Assembly (NCBI GenBank): GCA_022821275.1
Contig: JAJEDY010000060.1
Coordinates: forward strand, 1-64,000
DNA from: Candidatus Latescibacterota bacterium
Lineage (GTDB): Bacteria > Latescibacterota > UBA2968
Reading direction: 5' to 3'
Length of the DNA: 64,000 nucleotides
A program made the translations under genes and the position numbers. Within the stretch, counting starts at the first letter, position 1, and every line of letters starts with the position of its first letter. Positions 9,104 to 17,529 of this stretch are shown in pieces. Below the pieces are notes generated by a model that worked only from the letters and a program-made list of their open reading frames with translations, had not been told where the DNA came from and ran no database searches.

Positions 9104-10144
9104 ATGGACAGACACAAACGCTTCTTCTCGCCTTATGAATCTGTTTTTGCGTGGATGCGGGCGACAAAACCCGAGCTATCTTTTAATGGACAAACTGTGG
9201 ATGACTGGCGTCTATGGCGTCGAAAATTCCGCGCGCGATTAATAAAAAATCTGGGACCAATGCCCGGGCGCGTGCCCCTTCGGGCAGAGGTGATACGCCG
9301 GGACGACATGGGGGATTACGTACGCGAAAAAGTCGCGTTTGACACAGAACAATTTGCCAGCGTTCCCGCATTTGTACTGGTGCCAAAAGGACTGAAGCGC
9401 GGCGAAAAGCGTCCGGGAATTCTGGCGGCACACGGTCATGGGATAGGCAAAAATCCACTCGTGGGCTTGGACGCAGACGAAAAGCCACACGAGGATTATC
9501 AGAAGCAGTTGGGTGTACAACTCGTGCGGCGGGGCTATGTGGTCATCGCACCGGATTGGCGGGGATTTGGCGAGCGGATGAGTCCCGAGGATTGGGTACG
9601 CCAAACGCGCGACAAGTGCAATGTAAATTACATGGCAGAAGGGTATCGCGGATATCACTTTTTGGCATTGCAAATCTGGGATGGGTTTCGCATACTGGAT
9701 TACTTGCAGGCGCGTCGAGAAGTGGATGAAAAGCGGATCGGCTGTTTGGGCGTGTCATTTGGCGGCACGATGACGACCTATTTGGCGGCTCTGGATCAGC
9801 GGATCAAATGCGCGTGTATCAGCGGATATCTCAGCACATTGCGAGAAGGTGCAATGCCTGGAAGAGCAAATTTTTGCGGTGCACAATATATGCCGGGATT
9901 GATGACGCTCGGCGATATTTCCGACGTTGCGGGTTTGATCGCACCTCGGTCTCTGGTCGTGGAGATGGGCGAACGCGATTCGGGCTTTCAAATCGCAGAT
10001 GCTGAACGGGCATTTCGCCATTTATCAAAAATCTATCGCGCTGCAGATGCACGCGAGCAGTTGGTGAAAGATCGATTTGATGGCGTCCACGAATTTAGTG
10101 GTCACAAGTGTTTGGATATATTTGATAAATATTTGATGCGATAA
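9104..10144 (+). CDS. Alpha/beta hydrolase family protein (dienelactone hydrolase/acetyl-xylan esterase-like)
   Basis: 346 residues. The central fold shows strand-loop PGILAAHGHG (oxyanion side), the sequence YVVIAPDWRGFGER, and the nucleophile elbow GVSFGG (Ser near residue 219). A late acidic residue in EMGERDSGF and His in FDGVHEFSG complete a plausible catalytic triad. The domain resembles large bacterial esterase-type hydrolases that act on small esters or carbohydrate acetyl groups. No signal peptide is visible, so it is probably cytosolic. It follows the Nramp-like gene by 15 bp with AAAAGGAAAATCCC ahead of ATG 9104. The substrate is unknown. Confidence 0.8.
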   Translation: MDRHKRFFSPYESVFAWMRATKPELSFNGQTVDDWRLWRRKFRARLIKNLGPMPGRVPLRAEVIRRDDMGDYVREKVAFDTEQFASVPAFVLVPKGLKRGEKRPGILAAHGHGIGKNPLVGLDADEKPHEDYQKQLGVQLVRRGYVVIAPDWRGFGERMSPEDWVRQTRDKCNVNYMAEGYRGYHFLALQIWDGFRILDYLQARREVDEKRIGCLGVSFGGTMTTYLAALDQRIKCACISGYLSTLREGAMPGRANFCGAQYMPGLMTLGDISDVAGLIAPRSLVVEMGERDSGFQIADAERAFRHLSKIYRAADAREQLVKDRFDGVHEFSGHKCLDIFDKYLMR

Positions 10145-10193
10145 AACAGCGTATCTCGGTTTTCTTTTTTATTGATTTGCCGGGAGATATTTT

Positions 10194-11345
10194 GTGCCAA
10201 GAGAAATAGAAGCATCGTGGGAAAATGGGATTCGCAGTGTGCGCCGAGATGAAATGGAGCGTTTGTGTCAGCTACTCGACAACGTATTTTTCGAGGGGCT
10301 GTCAGATATCCAGCCACACGCCTTCAATGACGATAATATGCACAATTTGCGCGTGGTTGTGGCAAACGGAGAAGTCGTATCGCACATCGGCACAATTCGG
10401 CGGAACATATCCATTATGGGATGCACACTCCGCGTAGCGTCTCTGGGAGGGGTCGCGACTTGCGAAGCTCATCGGGGCAAAGGCCATGCCACGGCACTCT
10501 TGCAAGACACCATGCGCCACTGCCGCAAAGATGGCGTGGATTATATCCTTGTGTCGGGCTATCGCAACATGTACCACCGATATGGGTGTCGATATGTGGG
10601 GCGAGACTGGATATTTCACATCGAGCATGAGCGGGCAAACGATTTTGACGATAAAACCTGGACGATAACACAGGCATCAAAGGCAGATGTCGAAACGATT
10701 GGCGCCATCTACCGGCGCGAACCCGTGCGCTGGCTGCGCCCGCCTTCGGACATCGCCTTTGGCATAGATGGATGGGTACAGAACCGCCCCGCAAAAACCT
10801 ATCTGATCCATCGGGATGATCAACCCGTTGCTTTTGGGGTCATGCAACAGGCGCGCGACCGAGATGCAGGACAAGTGTACTTGCTCGATTACGCAGGTGA
10901 GCGGTCTGCAATCGTCGGCGCATTGGGCAAATTTATCGACAATCAGCATTTGAATCGGCTATCAGTACACGTCAAAGGATTCGATACCGTATTGCACGGC
11001 TTGCTTGAAACGCGCGATTTGACAGGTGAGCCAGCCAATCTGCCCGGCACGACCATGATCATACACTTTGAACAGTTGCTCGAAAAAATGCGCCCTTACT
11101 TTGTCGAACGAATCGGAGAACACGCCGCCCGTGGGCTGGTATTTCGGGAAGTGGGCGATGAATATCACATTTACTACGGTGGCGACCGCGTAGTGGCCGA
11201 AAGTCGAGGTGCAGCGGCACAGCTAATTTTTGGAACCCTGGAAAAAACTGAGAACGCGATATTGGATACCGGTGGACGCGCGGGTGAAGTCCTGCGCGCC
11301 TGCTTGCCGATCCCCGGGGTTTGGTACGGGGTGAATCATCTTTGA
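10194..11345 (+). CDS. GNAT family N-acetyltransferase with C-terminal extension
   Basis: 383 residues. The N-terminal third is a GNAT fold with a clear acetyl-CoA loop ATCEAHRGKGHATALLQ (R-x-x-G-x-G/A pattern, near residues 87-103) and a YRNMYHRYGCRYVGRDW segment typical of the family's last strands. The remaining 230 residues may form a second degenerate GNAT plus a sterol-carrier-like domain, as in Eis-type proteins; this is inferred from length and layout. The start is GTG 10194, behind CGGGAG. Acceptor substrate unknown. It lies 49 bp after the hydrolase gene and may belong to the same unit. Confidence 0.8.
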   Translation: MPREIEASWENGIRSVRRDEMERLCQLLDNVFFEGLSDIQPHAFNDDNMHNLRVVVANGEVVSHIGTIRRNISIMGCTLRVASLGGVATCEAHRGKGHATALLQDTMRHCRKDGVDYILVSGYRNMYHRYGCRYVGRDWIFHIEHERANDFDDKTWTITQASKADVETIGAIYRREPVRWLRPPSDIAFGIDGWVQNRPAKTYLIHRDDQPVAFGVMQQARDRDAGQVYLLDYAGERSAIVGALGKFIDNQHLNRLSVHVKGFDTVLHGLLETRDLTGEPANLPGTTMIIHFEQLLEKMRPYFVERIGEHAARGLVFREVGDEYHIYYGGDRVVAESRGAAAQLIFGTLEKTENAILDTGGRAGEVLRACLPIPGVWYGVNHL

Positions 11346-11388
11346 ATTCGCCAAATAAGTAGATCCGCATCTCAAACTCTATTTTATC

Positions 11389-11417
11389 TTGCTATCTGGT
11401 ATTGTGTGCCTTATAAT
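11389..11417 (+). promoter_or_regulatory. Sigma-70-type promoter for the 11461 gene
   Basis: TTGCTA, a 17-bp spacer, then a perfect TATAAT (11412-11417), 44 bp upstream of the ATG. The preceding gene reads toward it and ends at 11345. Confidence 0.65.
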
Positions 11418-11460
11418 TACGGTGCAAACCTAATTTTCACAAATTTGTAAGGATATTTTC

Positions 11461-11862
11461 ATGGCAACGCCAGATAGTGATTCCACAGATATACTCTATG
11501 AGCAAGTTCTCGATAATGCACGTCGGGAAATTGAAGATGCATTGGCTATAATAGACGATTTGCGCCAATCAATCCGCCAGGTGGAAGCTCGAGTTGAAGC
11601 TGCCCAATCTATTTATAACGCTGTTACCGCGAGATTGAACCTGGAAGATGAACTGACCGAAGAAATACATCTGGACACACCTCTTGTTGAGCCACCTGAA
11701 ATAGCGCCAGAACCGTCGCCACCATCCGAGCCACCCGAACCAGAAGAACCCGCGACGGACGATGAGGCAGAAACGCCATCCGAACAAGATGATGATCCAG
11801 CGCTCTCTGAAGCCGAGCGCGTGCTGATCAGTGAGCATCTGCGATCCAAACGCAAAGGCTAA
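11461..11862 (+). CDS. Small acidic coiled-coil protein, function unknown
   Basis: 133 residues. Residues 10-55 form a heptad-like coiled coil (NARREIEDALAIIDDLRQ and onward). Residues 65-115 are a low-complexity linker rich in Pro, Glu, Ser and Asp, and the tail is basic (HLRSKRKG). The ATG at 11461 follows AAGGATATTTTC. It has its own promoter and a strong terminator, so it is monocistronic. I do not recognise the family. The layout (oligomerising helix, disordered linker, basic end) suggests a structural or nucleic-acid-associated protein, which is inference only. Confidence 0.75.
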   Translation: MATPDSDSTDILYEQVLDNARREIEDALAIIDDLRQSIRQVEARVEAAQSIYNAVTARLNLEDELTEEIHLDTPLVEPPEIAPEPSPPSEPPEPEEPATDDEAETPSEQDDDPALSEAERVLISEHLRSKRKG

Positions 11863-11887
11863 GCACCAACATACTTATCATTTTTTT

Positions 11888-11933
11888 AGAACAGGGCTTC
11901 GCATCTTGCAGAATTCCCTGTTCTTTGTATTTT
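11888..11933 (+). terminator. Terminator after the coiled-coil protein gene
   Basis: AGAACAGGG (11888-11896) pairs with CCCTGTTCT (11916-11924), followed by TTGTATTTT. Confidence 0.8.
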
Positions 11934-11952
11934 AGGGGATGGCTTCTATAAA
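11925..11952 (+). promoter_or_regulatory. Possible promoter for the ATP-grasp-like/larE genes
   Basis: TTGTAT, a 16-bp spacer and TATAAA (11947-11952) lie 30 bp upstream of ATG 11982. The -35 element overlaps the T-tract of the preceding terminator. Confidence 0.4.
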
Positions 11953-11981
11953 ATGCAAACACGCCAATCGAAGGAATTTTT

Positions 11982-13424
11982 ATGAGCATGTGTGACACGG
12001 AGAAATCCGTTGAAGAGATGGACGCCCGGGAACGGGCACGCTATATTGACGATCTGACGCCCAGAAGTGGTTTATATACCGAAGTACAGCGCGAAGTGCA
12101 TCCGCAGTCGAACAGTTCGTGGCGCGTATCGCCCGACCCCTGGTGGCTGCCACCCCCGGTCCTGTCACACCTTGAGGCATTGGGACAGCATCTCTATCAG
12201 TTTTACAAAGCACTAAATCTATTGTATTCACAAAGTATAAGGGGTATTCAGCCCGCCTGGATCGCGCAATATCTGGACCAGGGCAAATCGGAAGAAGTGA
12301 TCAAATTTGGGCAAATGAGCAGATTCAAAAGCCATGTGCCTCTCGTGATCCGGCCCGATGTGATACCCACGCGAGCCGGAATGATTGCGACGGAATTGGA
12401 TTCCGTGCCCGGTGGGATTGGATTTACGGCAAGCCTGGCCGAACGATACGCCAAACTCGGCGACCAAATAGTGGGCGGCGCGAGCGGGATGGTAACAGGA
12501 TTTGCACAGATGATCCGAGACGTTGCCGGCACAGATGCGCCTGTTTTGGGCGTGGTGGTCTCGGAAGAAGCATCGGCTTATCGGCCCGAAATGTCGTATT
12601 TGGCCGACCGATTGAATGCCATTGGTCTGGAAACTTATGTCATTGGACCCGAAGAAGTATCTTTTGTCGAAGATGGTCTATTTGTCGCTGGCGCACAGGG
12701 TCGTCGGCGCATAGACGTGATATACAGATTTTTTGAATTATTCGATTTGCGGAACCTGCCCCAAATCGATTTAATTTTCTACGCGGTACGCAAAGGGCTC
12801 GTCAAACTCACGCCCCCCTTAAAAGCGTATCACGAAGAAAAAATGATGATGGCATTGTTTCACCATCCCCTGTTATCGGATTTCTGGCATCAACATTTGG
12901 GCAAAAAATCTGTGGCCTTTCTGCGGCAAACCTTTCCCAAGACGTGGATCTTAGACCCCGCGCCATTGCCACCTCAGGGCATTATTGCGGGACTGGAAAT
13001 TGATGGGCAATCCTTTTCCGATTGGCGTGCGCTGGGGCATCTGGGGCAAAAACACCGACAACTGGTCATCAAGCCCTCGGGATATTCCGAAATGGCATGG
13101 GGCAGTCGCGGCGTAACCATCGGGCACGACATGGCCGAGCGTGATTGGCAAGGCGTGATCGACGAAGCGCTCTGTGCTTTTGAGCAAACACCCCATATCA
13201 TGCAGGAATTTCACAATGGCGCCACTTTTTCCGCGTCGTACTACGATTACGAAACCGATCAAATCGAAACATTCAGAGGACGGGTGCGACTACAACCCTA
13301 TTATTTTGTCATAAAAAACAAAGCAGTACTTTCGGGCTTGCAGGCGACGGTCTGTCCAGCAGACAAAAAAATATTGCACGGAATGGTAGATGCAGTAGTA
13401 GTACCTGGCGCGGTTAAAAAGTGA
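11982..13424 (+). CDS. ATP-grasp-like protein of unknown function, overlapping larE
   Basis: 480 residues with no confident named family. The C-terminal third has features of ATP-grasp ligases: LVIKPSGYSEMAWGSRGV (Lys plus glycine-rich loop), then a PHIMQEFHNG segment and a late GLQATVCP strand. The N-terminal two thirds include a Rossmann-like block (VLGVVVSEEASAYRPEM) and RRIDVIYRFFELFDL, similar in layout to glutathionylspermidine-synthase-type or circularly permuted ATP-grasp proteins. Such enzymes join a carboxylate to an amine or thiol using ATP. The stop codon overlaps the first possible start of larE (GTGA at 13421), implying coupled translation and a linked role. SD: AAGGAATTTTT before ATG 11982. 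Assignment to the ATP-grasp superfamily is moderate. Confidence 0.6.
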   Translation: MSMCDTEKSVEEMDARERARYIDDLTPRSGLYTEVQREVHPQSNSSWRVSPDPWWLPPPVLSHLEALGQHLYQFYKALNLLYSQSIRGIQPAWIAQYLDQGKSEEVIKFGQMSRFKSHVPLVIRPDVIPTRAGMIATELDSVPGGIGFTASLAERYAKLGDQIVGGASGMVTGFAQMIRDVAGTDAPVLGVVVSEEASAYRPEMSYLADRLNAIGLETYVIGPEEVSFVEDGLFVAGAQGRRRIDVIYRFFELFDLRNLPQIDLIFYAVRKGLVKLTPPLKAYHEEKMMMALFHHPLLSDFWHQHLGKKSVAFLRQTFPKTWILDPAPLPPQGIIAGLEIDGQSFSDWRALGHLGQKHRQLVIKPSGYSEMAWGSRGVTIGHDMAERDWQGVIDEALCAFEQTPHIMQEFHNGATFSASYYDYETDQIETFRGRVRLQPYYFVIKNKAVLSGLQATVCPADKKILHGMVDAVVVPGAVKK

Positions 13425-13438
13425 GCGAGGGTGAAAAC

Positions 13439-14269
13439 ATGACACTTGATGAAAAACTCACACGGCTGAATGATTTGCTCAAAGACATGCGCAGTGTGGT
13501 CGTGGCATTTTCAGGCGGGGTTGACAGCGCGTTTTTGGCAGCGGCAGCGCATCGGGTTCTGGGCGACCGCGCGCTGGCTGTTACCGCAGTATCCGCGAGT
13601 TATGCGTCTGGCGAACTCGAAAAAGCGCAAGCACTGGCCGAGCACATTGGCATTCGACTCGACATTGTCTATACCCGGGAAATGGAAAATCCCGACTACG
13701 TAAAAAACGATCCCGATCGGTGTTATCACTGCAAAAGCGCGCTGGCCGATAAGCTGGACGAAGTAATCGAACGCTATACAGGCCAATTCGAGTATTTGCT
13801 TTACGGCGCGATAGCCGATGATGTTGGCGACTATCGTCCGGGTATGGCTGCCGCCGAATCCCGGGGTATTCGCGCGCCAATGGTCGAATTGGGATTCACC
13901 AAAGACGACGTCAGAACATTGTCAAAGCGATGGCACCTGCCCACCTGGGACATGCCCGCATCGGCGTGTTTGTCTTCTCGGATACCCTATGGCACAGCTG
14001 TCACAGAGGAAGCATTGCGTAAAATTGACTGCGCCGAACGATTTTTGAAATCTTGTGGATTTGCACAAGTGCGCGTTCGGCACCACGAAGATATCGCCCG
14101 AATAGAAGTTCCACCTGAGGATCTGCCGCGTTTTTTTCAGAATGGTACAAACGAAGCTGTGGCTCAGGAACTCAAAAATATCGGATATCGCTATGTCACC
14201 CTGGATCTTCAGGGCTATCGCACGGGCAGTTTGAATGAAGCGTTAATAAGGATAGAGGCTGGAGATTAG
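13439..14269 (+). CDS. larE: ATP-dependent sacrificial sulfur transferase LarE
   Basis: A PP-loop ATP pyrophosphatase: SGGVDSAFLAAAAHR near residues 25-40, DPDRCYHCKSAL (Cys-x-x-Cys) and the conserved PASACLSSRIPYG motif containing the cysteine used as sulfur donor in LarE. LarE adenylates and then sulfurates pyridinium biscarboxylate mononucleotide during nickel-pincer (NPN) cofactor synthesis. ATG 13439 is preferred because GCGAGGGTG lies 8 bp before it; the GTG at 13421 overlaps the previous stop. LarB and LarC are not in the window, so a role in another sulfur-transfer pathway remains possible. The last codons run into a G-rich inverted repeat that spans the stop codon. Confidence 0.88.
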   Translation: MTLDEKLTRLNDLLKDMRSVVVAFSGGVDSAFLAAAAHRVLGDRALAVTAVSASYASGELEKAQALAEHIGIRLDIVYTREMENPDYVKNDPDRCYHCKSALADKLDEVIERYTGQFEYLLYGAIADDVGDYRPGMAAAESRGIRAPMVELGFTKDDVRTLSKRWHLPTWDMPASACLSSRIPYGTAVTEEALRKIDCAERFLKSCGFAQVRVRHHEDIARIEVPPEDLPRFFQNGTNEAVAQELKNIGYRYVTLDLQGYRTGSLNEALIRIEAGD

Positions 14270-14311
14270 GGGCTGGAGGCTGGTAAAAGGCAAAAACCAG
14301 CCCCCAGCCCC
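14269..14311 (+). repeat. Inverted repeat over the larE stop/def leader
   Basis: GGGGCTGGAGGCTGG (14269-14283) can pair with CCAGCCCCCAGCCCC (14297-14311) with one mismatch and a 13-nt loop. GGCTGG units also occur upstream within the last larE codons, and CCAGCCC continues to about 14318. No T-run follows, so it is not a classical terminator. It looks like a small palindromic repeat element. Confidence 0.7.
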
Positions 14312-14323
14312 CAGCCCCCCAAT

Positions 14324-14860
14324 ATGGCCTTACTCGAAATAAAAAAATTCGGTTGCCCAACGCTGCGAAAAAAAGCGGCACCTATCCGCGATCTAACCGA
14401 TGATGTACGGCAGCTTGTCGAGGACATGTTCGAAACAATGTATGAGGCCGAAGGCGTTGGCCTCGCGGCGCAACAGGTGGGCTTTACTGGGCGACTTCTG
14501 GTAATGGATGTTCGCCCGCGCGACCCCATGTCAGAACCTCTGGTATTCATCAACCCGGAAATTTTATGGACAGAGGGCGAATGTATTGGCGAAGAAGGGT
14601 GTCTGAGCCTGCCGGAAATTGTCGGAGATGTCAAACGCCCTGCACAGGTGCAGGTGCGCGCACGCAACGAAAAAGGAAGTGTATTTGAAATGACACTGAA
14701 TGGCATTGCCGCCAAAGCTCTTCAGCACGAAATTGACCACCTTGATGGCGTGTTAATCCTCGAACATTTCAACGCGATCAAGCGCAATTTATTGCGCGGT
14801 CAATTGCGCAAACTACAGCGCGAAGGCAAAAAACAGGCACCGGGATTGACGTACTTATAG
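14324..14860 (+). CDS. def: Peptide deformylase
   Basis: 178 residues, normal length. All three signature motifs are present: GVGLAAQQVG, EEGCLSLPE (metal-binding Cys) and QHEIDHLDG (HExxH metal ligands and catalytic Glu). The enzyme removes the formyl group from the N-terminal methionine of nascent proteins at the ribosome exit, using Fe2+ or Zn2+. The ATG at 14324 has no clear Shine-Dalgarno sequence because the C-rich arm of an inverted repeat lies directly upstream, so its translation may depend on RNA structure or coupling to larE. It is followed 13 bp later by a PHP-domain gene. Confidence 0.96.
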   Translation: MALLEIKKFGCPTLRKKAAPIRDLTDDVRQLVEDMFETMYEAEGVGLAAQQVGFTGRLLVMDVRPRDPMSEPLVFINPEILWTEGECIGEEGCLSLPEIVGDVKRPAQVQVRARNEKGSVFEMTLNGIAAKALQHEIDHLDGVLILEHFNAIKRNLLRGQLRKLQREGKKQAPGLTYL

Positions 14861-14873
14861 CACTGACTTTTCT

Positions 14874-15695
14874 ATGGCATCTGATATTGATTTGCATCTG
14901 CATTCGACGCAATCGGATGGCTCATTCTCTCCAACGCAGGTTGTTCAACGAGCAGCCGAATTGGGATTATCGGCCATCAGCCTGACGGATCACGATTCGG
15001 TTGCTGGCGTACAAGAAGCTCAGAATATCGGTCAGAACATCGGTGTGGAAGTAATTCCCGGCATTGAGTTAAGCGCGCAGGAAGCCGGCATAGACATTCA
15101 CATCCTGGGCTATTTTATCGACCCTGCAAACTCGGACTTACTGGCGTATTTGCAAAAATTTCAAAATGCACGGCGCGATCGCGCTGAAAAAATAGTAGCC
15201 CGGCTCAATCGCCTGGGTGTGCAGATCACAATGGCACATGTATTGCACAAAGCAGGCGATGCTGCTATCGGACGCCCCCATGTGGCGGATGTGCTGGTCG
15301 AAGAGGGATTTGTATTCTCCCACGACCACGCATTCCATAAATATCTGGGATATGGCAAACCCGCGTACCAACCCAAATATGTATTGACGCCACGCGAAGC
15401 AATAGAAGTCATTCACGCGACCGGTGGATTGGCCAGTCTGGCACATCCCGTTTTATACCGCCGCGACGCCCTGATTCCCGACCTGATCAAACAGGGATTG
15501 GACGGTATAGAAGTGATGCATGTCAAACACGACCGCGCGGATGTGCGTCGCTATTCAGATATGGCACAACACTATGGCCTGCTCACAACGGGCGGGTCAG
15601 ATTGCCACGGCGATGGTCGCGGTCAAGCCGTAATGGGAGCCGTTCGGGTTCCTTTGGCATTTTTGGATGCGATGAAAAAACAATTGGCACAATAG
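14874..15695 (+). CDS. PHP-domain phosphoesterase (RNase AM/YciV-like)
   Basis: 273 residues. The PHP metal-binding set is visible: DLHLHSTQSDGS (His-x-His), LTDHDSV, PGIELS, a GRPHVADVLVEEG helix, LAHPVL and GGSDCHG. This family hydrolyses small phosphodiesters or 3',5'-nucleotide bisphosphates, and E. coli YciV (RNase AM) also trims RNA 5' ends. The length and order of motifs match the YciV group rather than the PolC or histidinol-phosphatase PHP proteins. It is cytosolic and lies 13 bp after def on the same strand. No clear SD is seen ahead of ATG 14874. Confidence 0.85.
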   Translation: MASDIDLHLHSTQSDGSFSPTQVVQRAAELGLSAISLTDHDSVAGVQEAQNIGQNIGVEVIPGIELSAQEAGIDIHILGYFIDPANSDLLAYLQKFQNARRDRAEKIVARLNRLGVQITMAHVLHKAGDAAIGRPHVADVLVEEGFVFSHDHAFHKYLGYGKPAYQPKYVLTPREAIEVIHATGGLASLAHPVLYRRDALIPDLIKQGLDGIEVMHVKHDRADVRRYSDMAQHYGLLTTGGSDCHGDGRGQAVMGAVRVPLAFLDAMKKQLAQ

Positions 15696-15731
15696 GGTTG
15701 TAGAACTTTACCTGTTCCGTATTTGTTAGAT

Positions 15732-16715
15732 ATGACCGACATCCCATTCCTGGACAGAAACCGGGCAGATCAATATTTTCTAAATACCCTCGAAGTACTC
15801 AAAGCCGAAAGCCGCAATCCATCGGTGGTTATGGAGGTATTTCCCAATGCCGATGGCCTCTTGTGCGGCATCCGTGAAATCCTGGACATTTTGCGTCAGA
15901 CATTGCCCGAAAATACAGAGATCTGGTCGCAGGATGAAGGATCGGCAATGACGCGAAAAGAAGTGGTATTGCGCCTTCACGCAGATTATTGCACCATCGG
16001 AATTTTTGAAACGGCTTTATTGGGCACGCTCGCACACGGCAGCGGTTGGGCTACTGCGGCGCGCGCCTGTGTGGAAGCCGCAGGCGAGATACCCGTGATC
16101 AGTTTTGGCGCGCGGCACGTACATCCCGCCGTATCAGACCGCATGGAATACGCCGCATTGATCGGAGGATGTGCTGGCTGTGCAACACCGGCAGGCGCTG
16201 CCCTATCCGATCAAAAAGCGTCGGGCACGATGCCACACGCTTTGATGTTGATTTACGGCGATACAGTAGCCGCTGCCCGAGCTTTTGATACTCACATGCC
16301 CGATTCCGTGCGACGTGTTGTACTGGTAGATACATTTCGAGACGAAGTCGAAGAAAGCGTGCGCGTCGCGCGGGCAATGGCCGGGCGATTGTGGGGAGTC
16401 CGCCTGGATACCCCCTCGGAATTGGGTGGCGTCACACCCGATCTGGTCTGGCGCGTGCGTAGAGCACTGGACGATGCGGGTTTTGACAGGGTCGGTATCT
16501 TTGTAAGTGGTGGGTTAACGCCCGACCGGATTTCAGAATTTGTGCGGCTGAAGTGTCCGATTGCCGGTTTTGGCGTAGGCAGTGCAATCAGCGGCGCATC
16601 CCCGATTGATTTTACGGCAGATATTAAGCAAATCGATGGCAAACCCATCGCCAAACGCGGTCGCAAAGCGGGTATTCAGAACAATCCGCGGCTTAAAAAA
16701 AGAAGTGGTGGTTAG
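15732..16715 (+). CDS. Nicotinate phosphoribosyltransferase-like protein
   Basis: About 327 residues of NAPRTase/quinolinate phosphoribosyltransferase-type barrel. Recognisable segments are FETALLGTLAHGSGWATAAR, ISFGARHVHPAVSDRMEY, a middle GTMPHALMLIYGD region, and the phosphate-binding end FVSGGLTP...GFGVGSAISGA. NAPRTase makes nicotinate mononucleotide from nicotinate and PRPP in NAD salvage. It is shorter than bacterial PncB (about 400) and closer to the compact archaeal-type enzymes. ATG 15732 is preferred to TTG 15723; neither has a strong SD. Nicotinate mononucleotide chemistry is also the entry to the LarE cofactor (via NaAD), so proximity to larE may be meaningful, but that is inference. 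Confidence 0.8.
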   Translation: MTDIPFLDRNRADQYFLNTLEVLKAESRNPSVVMEVFPNADGLLCGIREILDILRQTLPENTEIWSQDEGSAMTRKEVVLRLHADYCTIGIFETALLGTLAHGSGWATAARACVEAAGEIPVISFGARHVHPAVSDRMEYAALIGGCAGCATPAGAALSDQKASGTMPHALMLIYGDTVAAARAFDTHMPDSVRRVVLVDTFRDEVEESVRVARAMAGRLWGVRLDTPSELGGVTPDLVWRVRRALDDAGFDRVGIFVSGGLTPDRISEFVRLKCPIAGFGVGSAISGASPIDFTADIKQIDGKPIAKRGRKAGIQNNPRLKKRSGG

Positions 16716-16745
16716 TATTAGTTGTCCATCTATGTGGAGTGGAAA

Positions 16746-16991
16746 TTGAATATCAAAGTACTCTTTTTTGCATCTTGTCGCGACTTGATTGGCACCGGTG
16801 AGCGGAAAATGACACTACCAGACGGCGCGACAGTAATGGACTTGATCTCAGAACTCGCATCGGAACAGACGCGATTTATAGACATGGCACCGAGTTTGAT
16901 GGTATCGGTCAATCAGGCGTATGTAGAACGGGATTCGGAACTTCAAGAAGGTGATGAGGTGGCATTCATCCCGCCCGTGAGTGGTGGGTAG
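16746..16991 (+). CDS. moaD: Molybdopterin synthase small subunit (ThiS/MoaD family)
   Basis: About 81 residues, a ubiquitin-like fold ending in the hallmark PPVSGG, whose terminal Gly-Gly becomes a thiocarboxylate that donates sulfur to cyclic pyranopterin. The start is taken as TTG 16746 because GGAG sits 6 bp upstream and the protein then begins NIKVLFFASCRDLIG as usual; an earlier TTG at 16722 would add eight residues. It overlaps the start region of moaE and the two subunits form the MPT synthase heterotetramer. moaA and moaC are not in this window. Confidence 0.9.
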   Translation: MNIKVLFFASCRDLIGTGERKMTLPDGATVMDLISELASEQTRFIDMAPSLMVSVNQAYVERDSELQEGDEVAFIPPVSGG

Positions 16992-17022
16992 GAGCAAGGA
17001 TTCGCCTTTAGAGGAAATTATC

Positions 17023-17466
17023 ATGGCTGGCGATGTGTATAAAATTCAGGACAACGAGATAAAACCAGATGCGTTATACGATGCGGTGCTGGCTGATTCG
17101 GACGGCGCTGTCACCACATTTGCGGGCGTGGTACGGGACAATACCAAAGGCCGCGGAACCTCCTACCTCGTCTATGATGCGTATAGAGATATGGCCGAAA
17201 AGAAAATGCGTGAAATTGGCGATGAGGTAAAAGAAAAGTGGGAGATAGATTGCGTGGGAATACTGCACCGCGTAGGCCGGTTGGAAATTGGGGAAATCAG
17301 CGTGCTAATCGCGATCTCTTCTCCGCATCGCAAAGCGTCTCTGGAAGCGTGTCACTACGCGATTGATCGGTTAAAACAGACCGTGCCGATCTGGAAAAAA
17401 GAAGTGTGGACAGATGGGGGGGAAGCCTGGATCGAGGGGGATCCGTCTGCCCTGGCGGCGCGCTAA
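17023..17466 (+). CDS. moaE: Molybdopterin synthase large (catalytic) subunit
   Basis: 147 residues from ATG 17023, which is preceded by TAGAGGAAATT; an in-frame GTG-type start at 16981 would overlap moaD. Motifs are GAVTTFAGVVRDNTKG, ILHRVGRLEIGEISV, SPHRKASLEAC and PIWKKEVWTDGGEAWI, the last carrying the active-site lysines that contact the pterin and MoaD tail. With MoaD it converts cPMP to molybdopterin for molybdenum or tungsten enzymes. A strong bidirectional hairpin ends the operon. ModBC homologues at 46.8-48.6 kb fit a molybdenum-using cell. Confidence 0.95.
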   Translation: MAGDVYKIQDNEIKPDALYDAVLADSDGAVTTFAGVVRDNTKGRGTSYLVYDAYRDMAEKKMREIGDEVKEKWEIDCVGILHRVGRLEIGEISVLIAISSPHRKASLEACHYAIDRLKQTVPIWKKEVWTDGGEAWIEGDPSALAAR

Positions 17467-17497
17467 AAAAATGGCGTTGAGATAAAAAGAAATGCAA

Positions 17498-17529
17498 CCG
17501 CAGAACACAGAATGTTCTGCGGTTTTTTT
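17498..17529. terminator. Bidirectional terminator between moaE and the GH172-type gene
   Basis: CCGCAGAACA, loop CAGAA, TGTTCTGCGG, followed by TTTTTTT on the plus strand. It separates convergent genes. Confidence 0.9.
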
